Below are positions 46,834-58,710 of a stretch of 64,000 nucleotides of DNA, in pieces. Numbering within the stretch: the stretch's first letter is position 1; the number at the start of each line of letters is the position of its first letter. The DNA is from Celoporthe dispersa (Eukaryota > Ascomycota > Sordariomycetes > Diaporthales > Cryphonectriaceae). The position numbers were made by a program, and so were the translations under genes. The stretch covers positions 2,356,001-2,420,000 of the forward strand of contig WAID01000001.1 of NCBI GenBank assembly GCA_016584495.1, written 5' to 3'. The notes under the pieces are model-generated. The model made no database searches. It was not told the DNA's origin and was given only the letters and a program-made list of their open reading frames with translations.

Positions 46834-47179
46834 CGGTGGATAGATACCCTGAGGCTCATCTCAAGATTGTTTGTTGGCCGGGGTGGGTTTAGGAGGAGGA
46901 GGAGGAGGAGGGAGGAAAAGGGAAGGAAGAGGCGTTGTTTGTGCGTGGTAGCGGATCGCTTAAGGTTATCTGATTGATCTGATAAGAGAACGACTGCCGA
47001 GATCGCAGACTCTATCCACTTTTCTGCTGGCGACTCAGTTGCAGAAGGAGCCTTCTCCTGTCGACTCATGCTACGTCACGGGGAAGAGTGCTGCGGTACC
47101 CATGTGATCCGTGCTGTGGGAGGGAGCTTGAGCAGGTGATCCTTGATCTGTTCTTCTCTTTGCCCCCATCAGAGGTTTT

Positions 47180-47202
47180 TTTCTTTCTTTCTTTCTTTCT
47201 TT
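47180..47202. repeat. TTTC tetranucleotide repeat
   Basis: About five to six units. Confidence 0.9.
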
Positions 47203-47587
47203 GGGACTCCCGAGCAGATCTGCTCTAACCAGAAGGAGAGTATTCATTTATTTTTCGCCTTCTTTTTCTTTCACAGAGTCGGTTGTTGAGGTGGACAGTC
47301 GACCACCTTTTCCGAGTCTTCTGTTGTGCTTCTGAGCAGTACCAAACGGCCGCTCAATCTTGCAGCTAAATTTAGTCTTTTCCCATGTGATCCTCTGGGC
47401 AGTCTGAGGCTCGTGAGCCTGTAAATTTTCCGACTGCTATCGGAGGCCCCATATCGACAAAGGGCTGCCCCCTCCTCTCCCCCCTTGAAGTTTCCACCCG
47501 CGCCACCCCACGCGCTTGACTTGCAATGCGTGGCCCTGGCACGCTGCTTGGCTGGCACGCTGGCTACTAACTCACATTTATGCTCAA

Positions 47588-47607
47588 GTGTGTGTGTGTG
47601 TGTGTGT
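47588..47607. repeat. TG dinucleotide repeat
   Basis: An uninterrupted TG run of about ten units. Confidence 0.9.
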
Positions 47608-48140
47608 GGATCGGCAGGGGTTTTCACATGATGGACCCCTTCACAAGGCGCGGATGCGTGCGTGAGAGTCATGATTGCCTTCTTTCTGCCAAGCCGGGCG
47701 TCGGTATCGGCGCGCATCTACTGGCAATCAGGCGCGCCGCCGATGAAAGAGCGAGAAGAAGAAGAAAGAGAGAAGGAAATGCTGCCATGCCCAGGAGCTC
47801 TAGTAAGCATTTGGGTTCCTGGATGTCTAACAATGTCTGAGCCTGACCATGCTTGGTCTCTGACAGCCTCGGTGCTTGGGCTCGGCCGTGTCAGCAATCT
47901 CGAGCATGGCTTGCATTGACTGTGCTGAACCCACCAGTGGCTCAGACCATGACGAGATCGTACACCAAGTACAGAATCAAGGACTTTAGATATAGGCTGC
48001 AATCCTGACGATCGCAGGACGCCACCTCCTGACGCTCGGAGCCCACCTGCCAACTCACTCACAGCCTCACCTTCTTGTCGGAGGCCCCCCCCCCCAGCAG
48101 GTCAGGCGGCACCGAGTTTCTGTTCCCCCCGTCAGTTCTC

Positions 48141-48141
<1 letters not shown>

Positions 48142-48176
<35 letters not shown>
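48142..48176. repeat. CA dinucleotide repeat
   Basis: An uninterrupted CA run of about 17 units, the longest dinucleotide repeat in the window. Confidence 0.95.
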
Positions 48177-48178
<2 letters not shown>

Positions 48179-48602
48179 ACAGTTTTTCTTTTTCTTTTTG
48201 TATTGGCAAATTGGCTAAGGAAGTGCAGTATATTTTGCTCTTGAGACGCCATGCTATGCTATGTGAACAACAAGAATGCCTCCTCCCAGCTAGCCAATTG
48301 ATAGGTACTGTACGGGTATACCATCTTTGATGATTCCCTGCATACACACACAAACACAACCACTCTTTTTTCTTTCTCTGGCGTCCTGCCGCTCTAGTGT
48401 GAATGATATGAACTTTGCTCCTCCTGCTCCTGCTGGAATGAACGTTCGTAGTCGCCCTGTGTGAATAAGATCGCGTGGTGGAATTATATAGAGACAGATT
48501 GGGGGTATAATAAGTATAAAGTAATTCTTTTTCATCATGTCGTTTGAGTTTTTCTCTTTCTTTCTTTTTCCATCACTCTTTTGTGAATGATGCAGCCCTC
48601 CT

Positions 48603-50853
48603 TCATACCCAGTCTCCCTTGGGCGATAGAGGCGGATGGCTCCCCAGCGGGCTATGCATCTCATGCACTGTTGGCGACCTCGGCGCCCTTGGACTCTGCG
48701 GCACCCCGTCCACCTCAGCCGTTCTCCTGCGGTCCACCAAACGCGGCCCCGAGGAGTCATCTGCGTTGTGATAAGGATGCCTCTGGCTCCTGTTGTTGCG
48801 GCTCGGGGTTTCTGGGATAGACGGGTGGTGTCTCTGGAACGGCGAGGGCGGGCTCATCGTGGGGCTTGTCATATACCCCAACGCCGGAGAGCTGCCGAGG
48901 GAGCGGTTGGGCCTGTGGCTCAGGCTGATGGGTGGGCCTAGAGAGCCCGAGGGGGTGGAGGGAGAATCGCTGGGTATGTATCCTCCGATGCTGGCCTGGA
49001 ACATTCTTGGCGGGGCTGAGAGGCCCGCGTCGGACTCGGAGCGGGCGGAGGTTGTGCTCTGGTGTTGTAAGCGGGTCGGGAGGTGGAAGTTTGGTGGCGA
49101 GAAGGACCGCGACGCAGCGCCTCCGGAGCACGTCCGGTGGTGGTCGTACGAAGGAGATAACGGCCGCGATGTATCATCCGTATATGCAGATCCGATCTCG
49201 CTGTACGGCATGATGGGTGAGCTCGGCATCGCGATCCTGGCCGCCGAGGACTGCTGCTGCATCTGCGGAGACGACGGTGACGAGGAGCTCCGCGAGACAT
49301 ACCGCCGTCCTCCTCCTCCTCCTCCCGACGGAGGCGCTGATTCCGCCGAAGGCACATTCGAGAACGACGCTGGGATCGCAGGCGACGGTGGGAAGTTCGT
49401 CTGCAGGGGCGGCGGTCGGGGGCGCGCGCCCATGAGGCTGGCGCTCAGGCTGTTCCGCCTCGAGCTCGACGCATACGAGGCCTGGTCCTGGCTGGCCTTC
49501 CGCCTGGCCGTCCCCGGCTGGATGACCTCGTTCACCTCCGCCTCGAGCCTGTCGATGCTGTCCTGGGAGCCATCTCTTGTGATGATCGACATCTCGATGT
49601 CCTTCTCGACCCAGATCCCCCCCTCCTGCCCTTCCTTGACGCTCGTCAGGATCCCTGTCGACGAGACCCCGGACAGGCCTGTCGTGCCTGTCAGCGCTGT
49701 GGTTCCGCTGAGGACGGTATTTCTCCTGCTGTTGCGGCTGGCTCGAGAGGTGGAGATGATGGTGACGGTGTTGGCGCTCTGGATCGGGATGCCGGCGCTC
49801 CCGACCCTGGAGGCGTAGCGGCTGGTGAAGTGGGAGGTGGCGAGGAGGTTGAGCTTGACGAAGAGCGGGCGGAGGGTGGCCAGGGAGGAGGCTGTGATGG
49901 CGATGCCGCACTCGACGATGCTCCAGATGGCCAGGTCGGTGAAGTTGTAGAGGTAGTCTGGGTTGGAGAGGAGCTGTTTGGCGTAGGGAATGCGTGCAAT
50001 GGTTGCCACCGAGGCCCTAGACAGAACACATCAAAAAGAGTTTAGACTTGTGGGTGAAGAAGGAGAGAAAGAACACGGGGTCATGCAAATATATAGAGAT
50101 TCATGACATACAGTGACCCAAGTGCCAAGACACAACAAACAGAGATCTTGGTCCTCCTGTCCAGGTGAGCACCTTTGATGAGCGTCGCCGGCAGGAGGGC
50201 TAGGGTAAGGTCCGAAAAGATGCCAATAAAAAAGGCAAAATAGGTCGGTATGGTTGCCAGGGCATGGCCATTACATTTACCCGTGATAGGCGGGTTGGTG
50301 GTGTACCGCCACCAGTAGAACTCGGCAGGCTGGCACTGGAAAATAGCCATGAAGACGTAGAAGATGTTGAACAGGCCGACGATGACCAGGAGTACGATGA
50401 TGGTGATGCGCTGCCAGTTGTTGTTCACGCAGAGCCGGAGCAGGAAGATGCCGATGGCGAACTTGATCAGCGTCGACACGAGCACGTAGGCGACCTGGCC
50501 GGCCCACTTGAAGATGAGGGCTTTGTGTCGGTTTACCTCCGGCACGTCGTCCACGTGGGCCCCGAGGCCAAAAGACACCCCGATGACGACCACGACGCAG
50601 AAGCCAACCTGGAGAACCTGATGGGTTGGAAGACTCAAATGTCAGTAAATCAAGGCTCGTGTAGTCCCAAGAAAGGGACGCGGGTAAAACCTACACAGGT
50701 GAGCACGGCCAGCCAGTCCTCGACCAGAAACCGCTTGAGGATGGTGGCCATGGTGTAGCTTCGCAGCGCGACCGCAACAACGCTGACGGAGGCCATGGCG
50801 ATGCTGATGGCAGCCAGCTCAGGGCCCCGGTTGCCCGCGCCATAGTCCCACAT
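48603..50853 (-). CDS. Fungal rhodopsin-domain (PTH11/SAT4-like) integral membrane protein
   Basis: The exons are 50853-50695, 50617-50112 and 50016-48603 (introns of 77 and 95 bases). They give 692 aa with consistent phases. The first 270 residues carry seven hydrophobic segments, starting with PELAAISIAMASVSVVAVAL and VEDWLAVLTCV. Then come VLQVGFCVVVVIGVSFGLG, HKALIFKWAGQVAYVLV, ITIIVLLVIVGLFNIFYVF with FQCQPAEFYW, FAFFIGIFSDLTLALLPATL, and IWSIVECGIAITASSLATL. This is the layout of the PF20684 family, which contains PTH11-like receptors and SAT4-type proteins. There is no CFEM domain at the N-terminus. The C-terminal 400 residues are a Ser/Pro-rich, presumably cytosolic, disordered tail with polyGly and polySer runs. 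A sensory or receptor role is family inference. Confidence 0.92.
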
Positions 50854-50910
50854 CGTTCGAGTCGCAAGAGAGAAAGTCTTCTCTTGAGCCTATCGTCCTG
50901 CGTGTGTGTA

Positions 50911-50944
<34 letters not shown>

Positions 50945-53900
50945 TGGGTGTGCATAAATCTTTTAAGACTGCCCACGTGTTTCTGTACTTTTCCCCCGAG
51001 GTCAGGCAGTTGAAGACCTCCACATGGGTCGACTCATCGACGGGTTGTTGTCACTTGGGATTCATCGGTAACCAAGCAGCATGGGCCCCCTCGAAAGCCC
51101 AGGTCGGTGAGGGAAAAGCAGAAAGAGGAAAAGGTACCAGTTACGCACACCCCAAGAGGGAAGAGAGAGAAAAAAACCACCAGACCAGAACAGAAAGCAA
51201 AACAAAAGAGAGACATCATGGGTCCCAGCCCGTGAGACATGCAGCGAGCGAGACCGACAAGTTTATCAGTCCTCGTAGCGTCGACCAAGGGAAGGGTGCT
51301 GCGCGCCCAGGTGGGTCTCGTCCTGTCTCTCCAGACCGAAGGGCGACACAAGCCCAGTGGGACTTACACAAGAAAGAAAGAGGCCAGGCTTTCCTCGGCA
51401 GTTTAGCCCATCACGGCCGGTCACCCTCCTGAGAGGGCACAGAGGTGGGAGCCATACCCTCGGGGTCATCCAGAGGTTCTCGTGGGACAAATGGGAGAGG
51501 CGCAACGGCAGAGCAGGTGTGTGGTGGGCCGGTGGATAGGCAGTGCAACCCACTGGCTTACCCGCTGGGCGAGGCCAGGGAGGTGCGGCGGGGTTCCAAT
51601 CTGGAAGCTCGATTGGTCGCACCCCAGCCTCGGGCCTCCAGCCTATTGCAGTAAGTAATGTCCCCGGAGGCACATCAGTGGCCCAGAGGTGCCGTGCTCG
51701 ACAGGTGCCGACCAGACGAATAAGACGAATAAGATCAGGAAGAGACACCGACCAGAGAAGATCCTTCTCACATGTTATTTTTTTCTTCCCTTCCTTTCCT
51801 TTTTTTGCCATCGTCTCGTGTTTACATTACCCTGGTTCCTCTCGTCCGTTCCCACCCGTGGGCTGAATCAGTCATGATGACGGATGAAGAGCTTGGGACA
51901 TACACTACTCGTATCCATTTTGCCATTGTACCTACCATAGTGCCGTATGTGTGTAAAAAGTGGACCGATCCCCTTACCTGCTGAGGTGGTGATGAGGCCT
52001 CAAATCAATAGTAAAGCCCCCTCCTGATGTTCACTTGTGGGGCTGACACGCTCCCATACCCATCCGAGTAATAATCAGCTTGATCTCTGCCAGTCTTTAT
52101 TTTACTATGACTACGATGTACGTACTAGGTAGTTTTTTTTTTCCTTCTTCTTCTTGTAATATGTTGGCGGGCGAGGGTGCCCACGTGGGTCCGTGACGTG
52201 GGCTTAATAAATATTCATGCTATGTAAATGCCTAGCCAAAAGATGCCAAGTATGCGGCTGGCCGACTGATTGGACATGAGAATTACATGTTGATGTCACG
52301 CATGAAAAGGGGTCTGCGGTCAGCAAGGTTGAGCCTGTCAGCAGCTTCTATGACGGCGGCACAGGATTTTTGTCGGGGATTGCATCGACAGAGAGAGAGA
52401 GAGAACGGGTCATCGGCCAGTGGCGTTGCAATGACCATGAACGTGGCGGGATGGGTGCTTGCTCTCAAGGATTTCTCGGACGCAGGCATGCGGAGATAGT
52501 GCCATACATAGAAATACACACGAACGAGATAACCATACACACATAGGTACCATACTTCCGTAGGTACCATAGATAGATAAGTCTGCCCGGCCTGGAACAA
52601 GCGTGTGTTAAAAAAAAAAAATCCCAGGTCCCATGCTCCATCCCAAACAAGAAAGGGAAAAAAAAGGGGGGGATGGTGAGCCTTGAGGGACCAAAACCCC
52701 GCCGCAGCGCCCTGAATTTGAACCCGACACTGTCTTCAAAACACACCAAACTAGCAAGGTATACACGGGACTTACCGAATGGCCAGAGGGACCACGGCCG
52801 TACTCTCAGGCTCTATGCTACATCGAAAGGGCCACTACTCGACGGCCCGGCGTGCTCCGCGTGGTGGCGAAGATGGGCCACGGCCAAAGGAGAGAATGAA
52901 ACATTGTGTTGGGCTGGATGTGGCTACCTTTTTTTTTTGTTCTTGCTAATAGTGTATGTATTCTTCTCTTCGACAGACTCAAGAAGAAGAAGAAAAAAAG
53001 GGTGATGGCGACACGGAAGGATTGTGACTTTGTATGCATGGTACGTATTACTCTGCGCAATACTAAGGCACTGCCTGACAGCCAACAGCCAACACGTGCG
53101 TGCCGAGAGGATCTGGCGCACGCCATGCGCACCGAGAAAAGAAAGAAGAAAAAAGACAAAAGAGGACCCACACCGTCCAATGCAGGGTGTCACTGCGGAG
53201 ACAAGGATCCGTCTGGGCTCTCGCCGTTTAACACAGGTTCGGATCGCCGAGCCAGCGGGAAGCCAAGACTGCGACGTGCCGGAGAAGTCCCGTGGCAAGT
53301 ATACATGGTGATTAGCATCTGAAAGAAACATCTCAGAGAGGAAACAGACAGGAGAGGCGTGGGGAGCCGGGTGGTGCAAGAAGAAGCCTGCAGCTCTTTT
53401 TGACAGCTGATGACGAGCATCTGCGAAAGAACGACCTGCCTATCTCAGCGGTGAACTGCAGAACCTCAGAGTCCGGATGTACGGCGGGCGTGCGGGTGCG
53501 TGTGGCATACTAGCTGTACACTGCATACTCACTACCACCAGACAGACACTTTACCGCCACGGCAGTCTTGCGATAGCGCCCTGTGAGCCTCCACTTATCT
53601 TTATTCATCGGCATACGAAAGCCCAACTGGTGGGCGATCTATCAGGTCACGCTCTCGCACCGCCTCTGCACTACGGTCACCGACGACCCTTTTTCTTTTC
53701 TTTTCTTTTCTCGTTTGGTTTATGTTGTCCACCTCATCTCCAACGCTACCGACCGTTCTCACCTCGGTACTCTGACTGTTTTGTCTCTTCTACTATGGTA
53801 CTTATCTTACCTGCGGGACCAGAGTGGGAAAAAAAAAAAGAACATATCACATCCACGGCATGGCAAGCCCACCCGATTTCCTCCTACGGGCCCCAGGCGA

Positions 53901-55100
53901 TTGTGTACCCCCGCGCTGCCCCCCCAGTTTAATGGAGTGCATAACCCATCTAGATAAAAATCCGAGTCTCCATGCAGCCCCTTGTCAAGGGTACATACAT
54001 AATCGACAGCCAGGATCACCAGGTGGGACTTGTTGAGTTGCTTCCCATAGCGGCTTAAGGAGATGATGGTTCATTTTAGGTAGTGGTGTGTAGGAAGAGA
54101 CAGAGAGTGTGGGCGTGCCTGCATGTCTCACGGGGGTGGATGCGTCGAGTCTAGCTTGCAGACCATGGCGTGCATGTGCTCGGCGCCGCTGGCTTGTCTA
54201 GTTGACTGATCAGCCTCCGGGCCCCTCGTGGATGGAAGCCCAGACACACACCAGGGCTGCCGCCCAGCGCATCCATTGCTTCTGTTTGATCCAGACGGAG
54301 CTGATTTTGGAGCCAGGAAGCGTTTTCTGGCGCAACTACTTGCATGGTACTTTCCATAGTGCTTCCCATAGTACGCATTTATTTTTTGTTGTTTTTATGA
54401 AAAAAGAAAAACTTTTGTATGGAGTCGGCTGTCGCGGAGGCGTTCAGGATGTTTGTGAACCCCCCTCCTTTGTGGCATCCTTGACGCCATTCCGTGGTGT
54501 CTTGCAATTTACTTCCCATCCGCAGCTCCACGTGGTTTTCTCCTCCATGTCAGGGAAAAATTGAGCCGCAACGGGGTGGTCGGAGACGGGGTTCTACCGA
54601 CGTCGCAGCAGCCACCGCACTGTTCTAAATAGGCCCGTTCGAGATGTTCACTACCAGGCAAGCAGCCTGGGCCGAGGCTTGGGAGGGTTGCATTTCATAC
54701 GTAGTGGATGGTTACTTTGGTGGCCGCCGTGCCGAATAGGGAGGGGTTTGGTTATCAAGGTCTTGTTTGTCTGGCCAGATCTCTTTCTTCCTAGAGTTGT
54801 GCACCACCAGTGATCACGAGATCAGCAACGTTAAGGACCTTCCAGATGTATGTATTTGCATACACAAGACGTGCCAGTACTGCAAGTCATGATATCATGC
54901 GCGCGCACAAACTAATCGCCGTACCGAATACCTTCCAACTCCATGATTTTCCACCCCACCCCCCTTTCCTTTTTTTTTTTCCACTCTTCTTTTTTCCACA
55001 TTCTTTATTTTCTTGTCTCAGGCAGCCTGCATGGTGTCAGACTATCCAATGATCCCAACCCAGTAGGTCCCATCGATCACGTCTCCCTCTCTTTCTCTCT
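50854..55100. other. Gene-free stretch of 4.2 kb
   Basis: I could not support a gene here on either strand. It begins with promoter-like sequence of the rhodopsin gene, including a TG repeat at 50914-50942. There are many A, T and C/T tracts and open frames up to about 180 codons with no family features, no signal peptide plus Cys pattern and no credible splice sets. Small lineage-specific genes or long non-coding transcripts cannot be excluded. Confidence 0.5.
50914..50942. repeat. TG dinucleotide repeat
   Basis: Nearly continuous TG units lie about 70-100 bases upstream of the rhodopsin-family start. Confidence 0.9.
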
Positions 55101-55958
55101 TTAGTTCTCGCGCTGGTCATCATCTTCATCACCACCGGTGGATCCAGTGGGCTGGGGCTCGGCTTCCCCAGTACCGGTAGGAGCAGCACCACCCGCAGGA
55201 GCTGTTCCCGTGGGACTCAAGGAACCCTCTGTCCCCGTCGGCTGTGCTGCAGGTCCTCCACCACAACCCGACGGCATGTCGGTCCCTGTAGGCCTCGCGC
55301 CAGCTGCTCCGGTCTCTGTATTCGGAAGAGGGAACGTGTCAGCGTCACGTCATACCTGAAGAGCGAGGGGGTTTGGGCTAGAGAAGAAGGTACTAAATAA
55401 GGATCAGGTGAGTGAGTGAGTGATGTCGTACTTTGAGCTCTCTTGTTGTCCTCGCCAACCACCGCGCTGCCTGTTTCCGTTGGCTGTGCGCCCGCAGCAC
55501 ATCCTGAGCCCGCGGCGCCGGATTCTTGTGACTGTCCTCCGCGGCCTGTTCATGTGTGCCCAGGTCAGTCTCAGTCTTGTTATTTTTTTTCTTCTTTGTG
55601 ACAAGCGCTCTGCATATAGAAGTTGCATACCTCCTGCGCCTCCGGTTGGCGTGCTTGTTGGGGCATCTGCGCTGGCAGAATTGTTGTTGTCATTGCCTCC
55701 GTTGCCTGAGTTTCCCGAGCTGTTCGAACCACCAGAATTGCTTGAGCCGCTAGAGCTACTGGAACCGCTCGAGCTGCCAGAGTCCTTGTCTGCGCGGGTC
55801 TCGTAGATATTGATATCAACCGCGCCCCCGGTCAGGAATGCCCGGGTGGCAATAGCATTGGACCTGAAGCCCCAGGGGAGAGTCAGGCCGGTGATGAAGG
55901 CCGGGCTGAGAACGAGGGTGGCCAGAAGGGCGTCGCGAAGGGTGAAGTTGGTCTGCAT
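55101..55958 (-). CDS. Small secreted Gly/Ser-rich protein with PTGT repeats
   Basis: There are three exons: 55958-55631, 55545-55432 and 55315-55101 (introns of 85 and 116 bases). They give 218 aa with matching phases. The N-terminus MQTNFTLRDALLATLVLSPA is a likely signal peptide, followed by about 40 ordered residues (LPWGFRSNAIATRAFL). The next part is almost only Ser/Gly/Asn (GSSSGSSSSSGSS and similar). The C-terminal third repeats the core PTGT or PTGS about every 12-16 residues (RPTGTD, QPTGTEG, SPTGTAP, APTGTGE, QPTGSTGG) and ends in an acidic GGDEDDDQREN. Only two or three Cys are present. This looks like a cell-wall or matrix glycoprotein; the function is unknown. No GPI signal is visible. 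Confidence 0.72.
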
Positions 55959-57309
55959 CTTGGTTCTTAAAGTGGATGTGAAGGACTGAAGCTGTTGGCG
56001 GGGTCGTTGAGTGGTAGAAGAAGTAGTAATCAGCCTGAACTGGTTGTGATGTTGTTGGTGCTGTCTAGTTGTCTTTTGAATTGCAACGGGAGATGGGCTT
56101 TATTTATGTATTCGCCAAAAGTCTTGTCAGATATGCCAGCCATGCTGAGGGAGCTTCCCACTTCGAAGCCATCACAACGCAAGGATTGCCAGCCCCTGAG
56201 CCGGTGGAGTAGTCGTCTTCACATTGACGGCGGTGACACGACAAAAATGCGATGCCATTGGCTCAAATAATTCCGAGCCAGGCTGGGAGTAGTGTATTGA
56301 GTACTCCTGTTTGGGAATGATGAAAGACTCGTCAGACCAGTACGCTACTCCCTCCGACAAGGCTGGAAAAGCGTCGCCAGCTTGGGCGGTCGGGAGGTGG
56401 CTACGAACCATGTAAACGAACGAAAACATGAGACGAAACAAAAGCTGGCCATTGGGTGGATATCCTTTCTATATACGTTGTGGCGGCATGAAAGGGGACG
56501 TGAAACAAAGTTCAGACGACCCATTGATCACAACTAAAGCCAAGACTTAGCTGAGCTGTTGTGGCCGCTGAATTTGGCTGGGGTATACTGCAGTGCTATT
56601 TTCGGGACCCTTAGCAGCAAGGAGACCTGTGAGTGTTGAAGTCTCACGTATTTCAAGCACCTAGTATCATTCATTCTCATAGCGCCATGTCGCTCCTTAT
56701 AACCACTCGGCAACGGCAGCCAGCCCTAGCATGCGGATGTTATCCAACGCTTTACGCTGCAAGTATACGGCTCTCTGCGAGCAGCTCAGAATATCTGTAA
56801 TGAGCACTGCAGTAATCTGAAGACACCAAAGTACTGATTGGGGTTATGCTAAGGAGTATCGCTTGTAAGTGTTCACTGCCTTTGGGACTATTGGAGAATA
56901 GAGGTAATCCAGTACTAATATTGACGATTGGAGAGCTATATACAAGATCTATTTAGATAGTAGAGAGCGTGAGATTATAGCCCATTGACTTCCAATGGGC
57001 AACGCCCGTCAACTCTAGCCACGCTGTTTCGTATAACTCGTCATGTAACCTGCATGCTAGATGGATCATGATGCTATTCATTTTCTTGAGCCTGACTAAG
57101 CCGATCATATCAAGATTAAAGTAGCTAGTATACTATGAAAATAGAAGAAGTAATACGCCGCTTTCCCACCTTCTTATTGGCAGTATTGTGAACCTAACGT
57201 AGAGATACTGCGAATTTGCAGAGCTCATAGGCGATCAGCGAAATATAATCGAGAAAGCAGACCGAGCTATAGCGATGACTTCCTCCTCTATTTGTGCCTG
57301 ATGAGTAGG
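55959..57309. other. Transition from genic to AT-rich DNA
   Basis: This is upstream sequence of the small secreted-protein gene passing into increasingly AT-rich DNA from about 56,500. No gene is recognised. Confidence 0.5.
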
Positions 57310-57438
57310 TGTTATGACCCATCCAACATGCAGGTCACGAATAAAGTGGCCCAATAACAGGGCACGGAAAATTAGCAGAATCCAGATACAAAAGCGGCAG
57401 AAAAGGAAAGATTACATAACCCGAGATTAGGGTTATTG

Positions 57439-57503
57439 ATAAATAAGATAAACATCTATCACATCTATTAGTAATAAATAGGATAAATATCTATCACATC
57501 TAT
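57439..57503. repeat. Direct duplication of a 30-base unit
   Basis: Units at 57439-57468 and 57474-57503 differ at two or three positions, with a 5-base spacer. They lie in the presumed LTR of the RIP relic and may be a duplicated LTR promoter segment. Confidence 0.8.
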
Positions 57504-58668
57504 CAAACTGAAGAGCTAGATATATAAGAATATATTCAGTATTAATAGAAAGATTCAATATATAGCTTTTCAATTATTAATCTAAGTATTCAGTCTTATA
57601 TATTAAATAGCTTCAAAGGCAATAAATACTCGTATTGCTTATTAAAGACTTATATAGTTCTATATTCAAAGATTTAATACTTTTGATCTCTTTCTTGCTA
57701 ATATAAATCTAATCAGTATTTAAGAATTTTTAGATTATTGCAATGCTTATTATATTTTGATAACTCTTATTTAAGAAAGATTCAGTATTATCTTTTTGAG
57801 CAATATAGAATATAATAGCTTTTCAAATGCTTATTTTATCTACTTATAAGCTTATACGCAAACAAATAGTTAATATTATTGCTAATTTTTAAAAGTAAAT
57901 TCGCATTCTATAGCAATAGAATAATAATCCAATTCCTATTATAGCAAATAAAATATATAAGATAGATAAATTAATTATATATAATAAAGTATAAAAAATA
58001 TTTTATAGATTCTTTATCTATTGCAAAGTATATTTTCTATATTATATTGCCTAGTTTATTTCTAAGTATAAAAAGATTATTTTCGCTAAGATTTATCTCA
58101 AAAAGAATATCTTTATTTAATATAAACCTTTTTGCATAATTATTTAGAATATCAGAATAACTTTAATATATGCAATTAGGATATCAAAAATATATTCGAC
58201 TTTTTCGCAAGCTTTAAGAAAACTCTTAAAAAAACTTTTAATAATCTAAATAAAGAATATATTATAATTTAATAATTTATAGATTTAAAGCAAGCTAAAT
58301 CAGCTTTAGCTTATATAATTAGATTTAAATAGCTATTAGCATAGCTTTTATAAGAAGATAAAAACCTTATAAAATATTATTATAAGAGATTTAAAAATAA
58401 AATTAAGAATAAAATCTCTAAATAAGATTAGCTAAAAAACTTTGCAATATTCTTAAATCAAGCAATCTGTATTAATAATTGCTTATATAAATAATAAATA
58501 AAGAAATTTAAGAAAGGAGAAAGCTAGATTTAAAGAATCTTAGCTAATTCGAACAAGAAATTCTAATATTAAAAAAAGTTATATAATATTTCCTAAAATA
58601 GTAATATTTATATCGAATTTATAAAGCTTAATATTATAAATTATAATATTTGCAAAAATAGCAAAGAA

Positions 58669-58710
58669 TACTTCAATTATAGAAAATTAAGATATTTTGT
58701 ATGCGATTAT
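58669..58710 (+). pseudogene. RIP-decayed Gag zinc knuckle
   Basis: Fourteen codons read Y-F-N-Y-R-K-L-R-Y-F-V-C-D-Y. Reverting only G-to-A or C-to-T changes, Tyr at knuckle positions 1, 4 and 14 becomes Cys and Tyr at position 9 becomes His, giving CX2CX4HX4C exactly. Confidence 0.8.

Larger units (their letters stand above)
46834..48602. other. Intergenic region with microsatellites, 1.8 kb
   Basis: It contains a TTTC repeat (47180-47202), a TG run (47588-47607) and a long CA run (48142-48176). No gene or RNA is recognised. Confidence 0.6.

Noticed and set aside
52680..52790. tRNA-like GGTTCAAATTC on the minus strand
   Set aside because: T-arm and acceptor stem do not pair; chance match.
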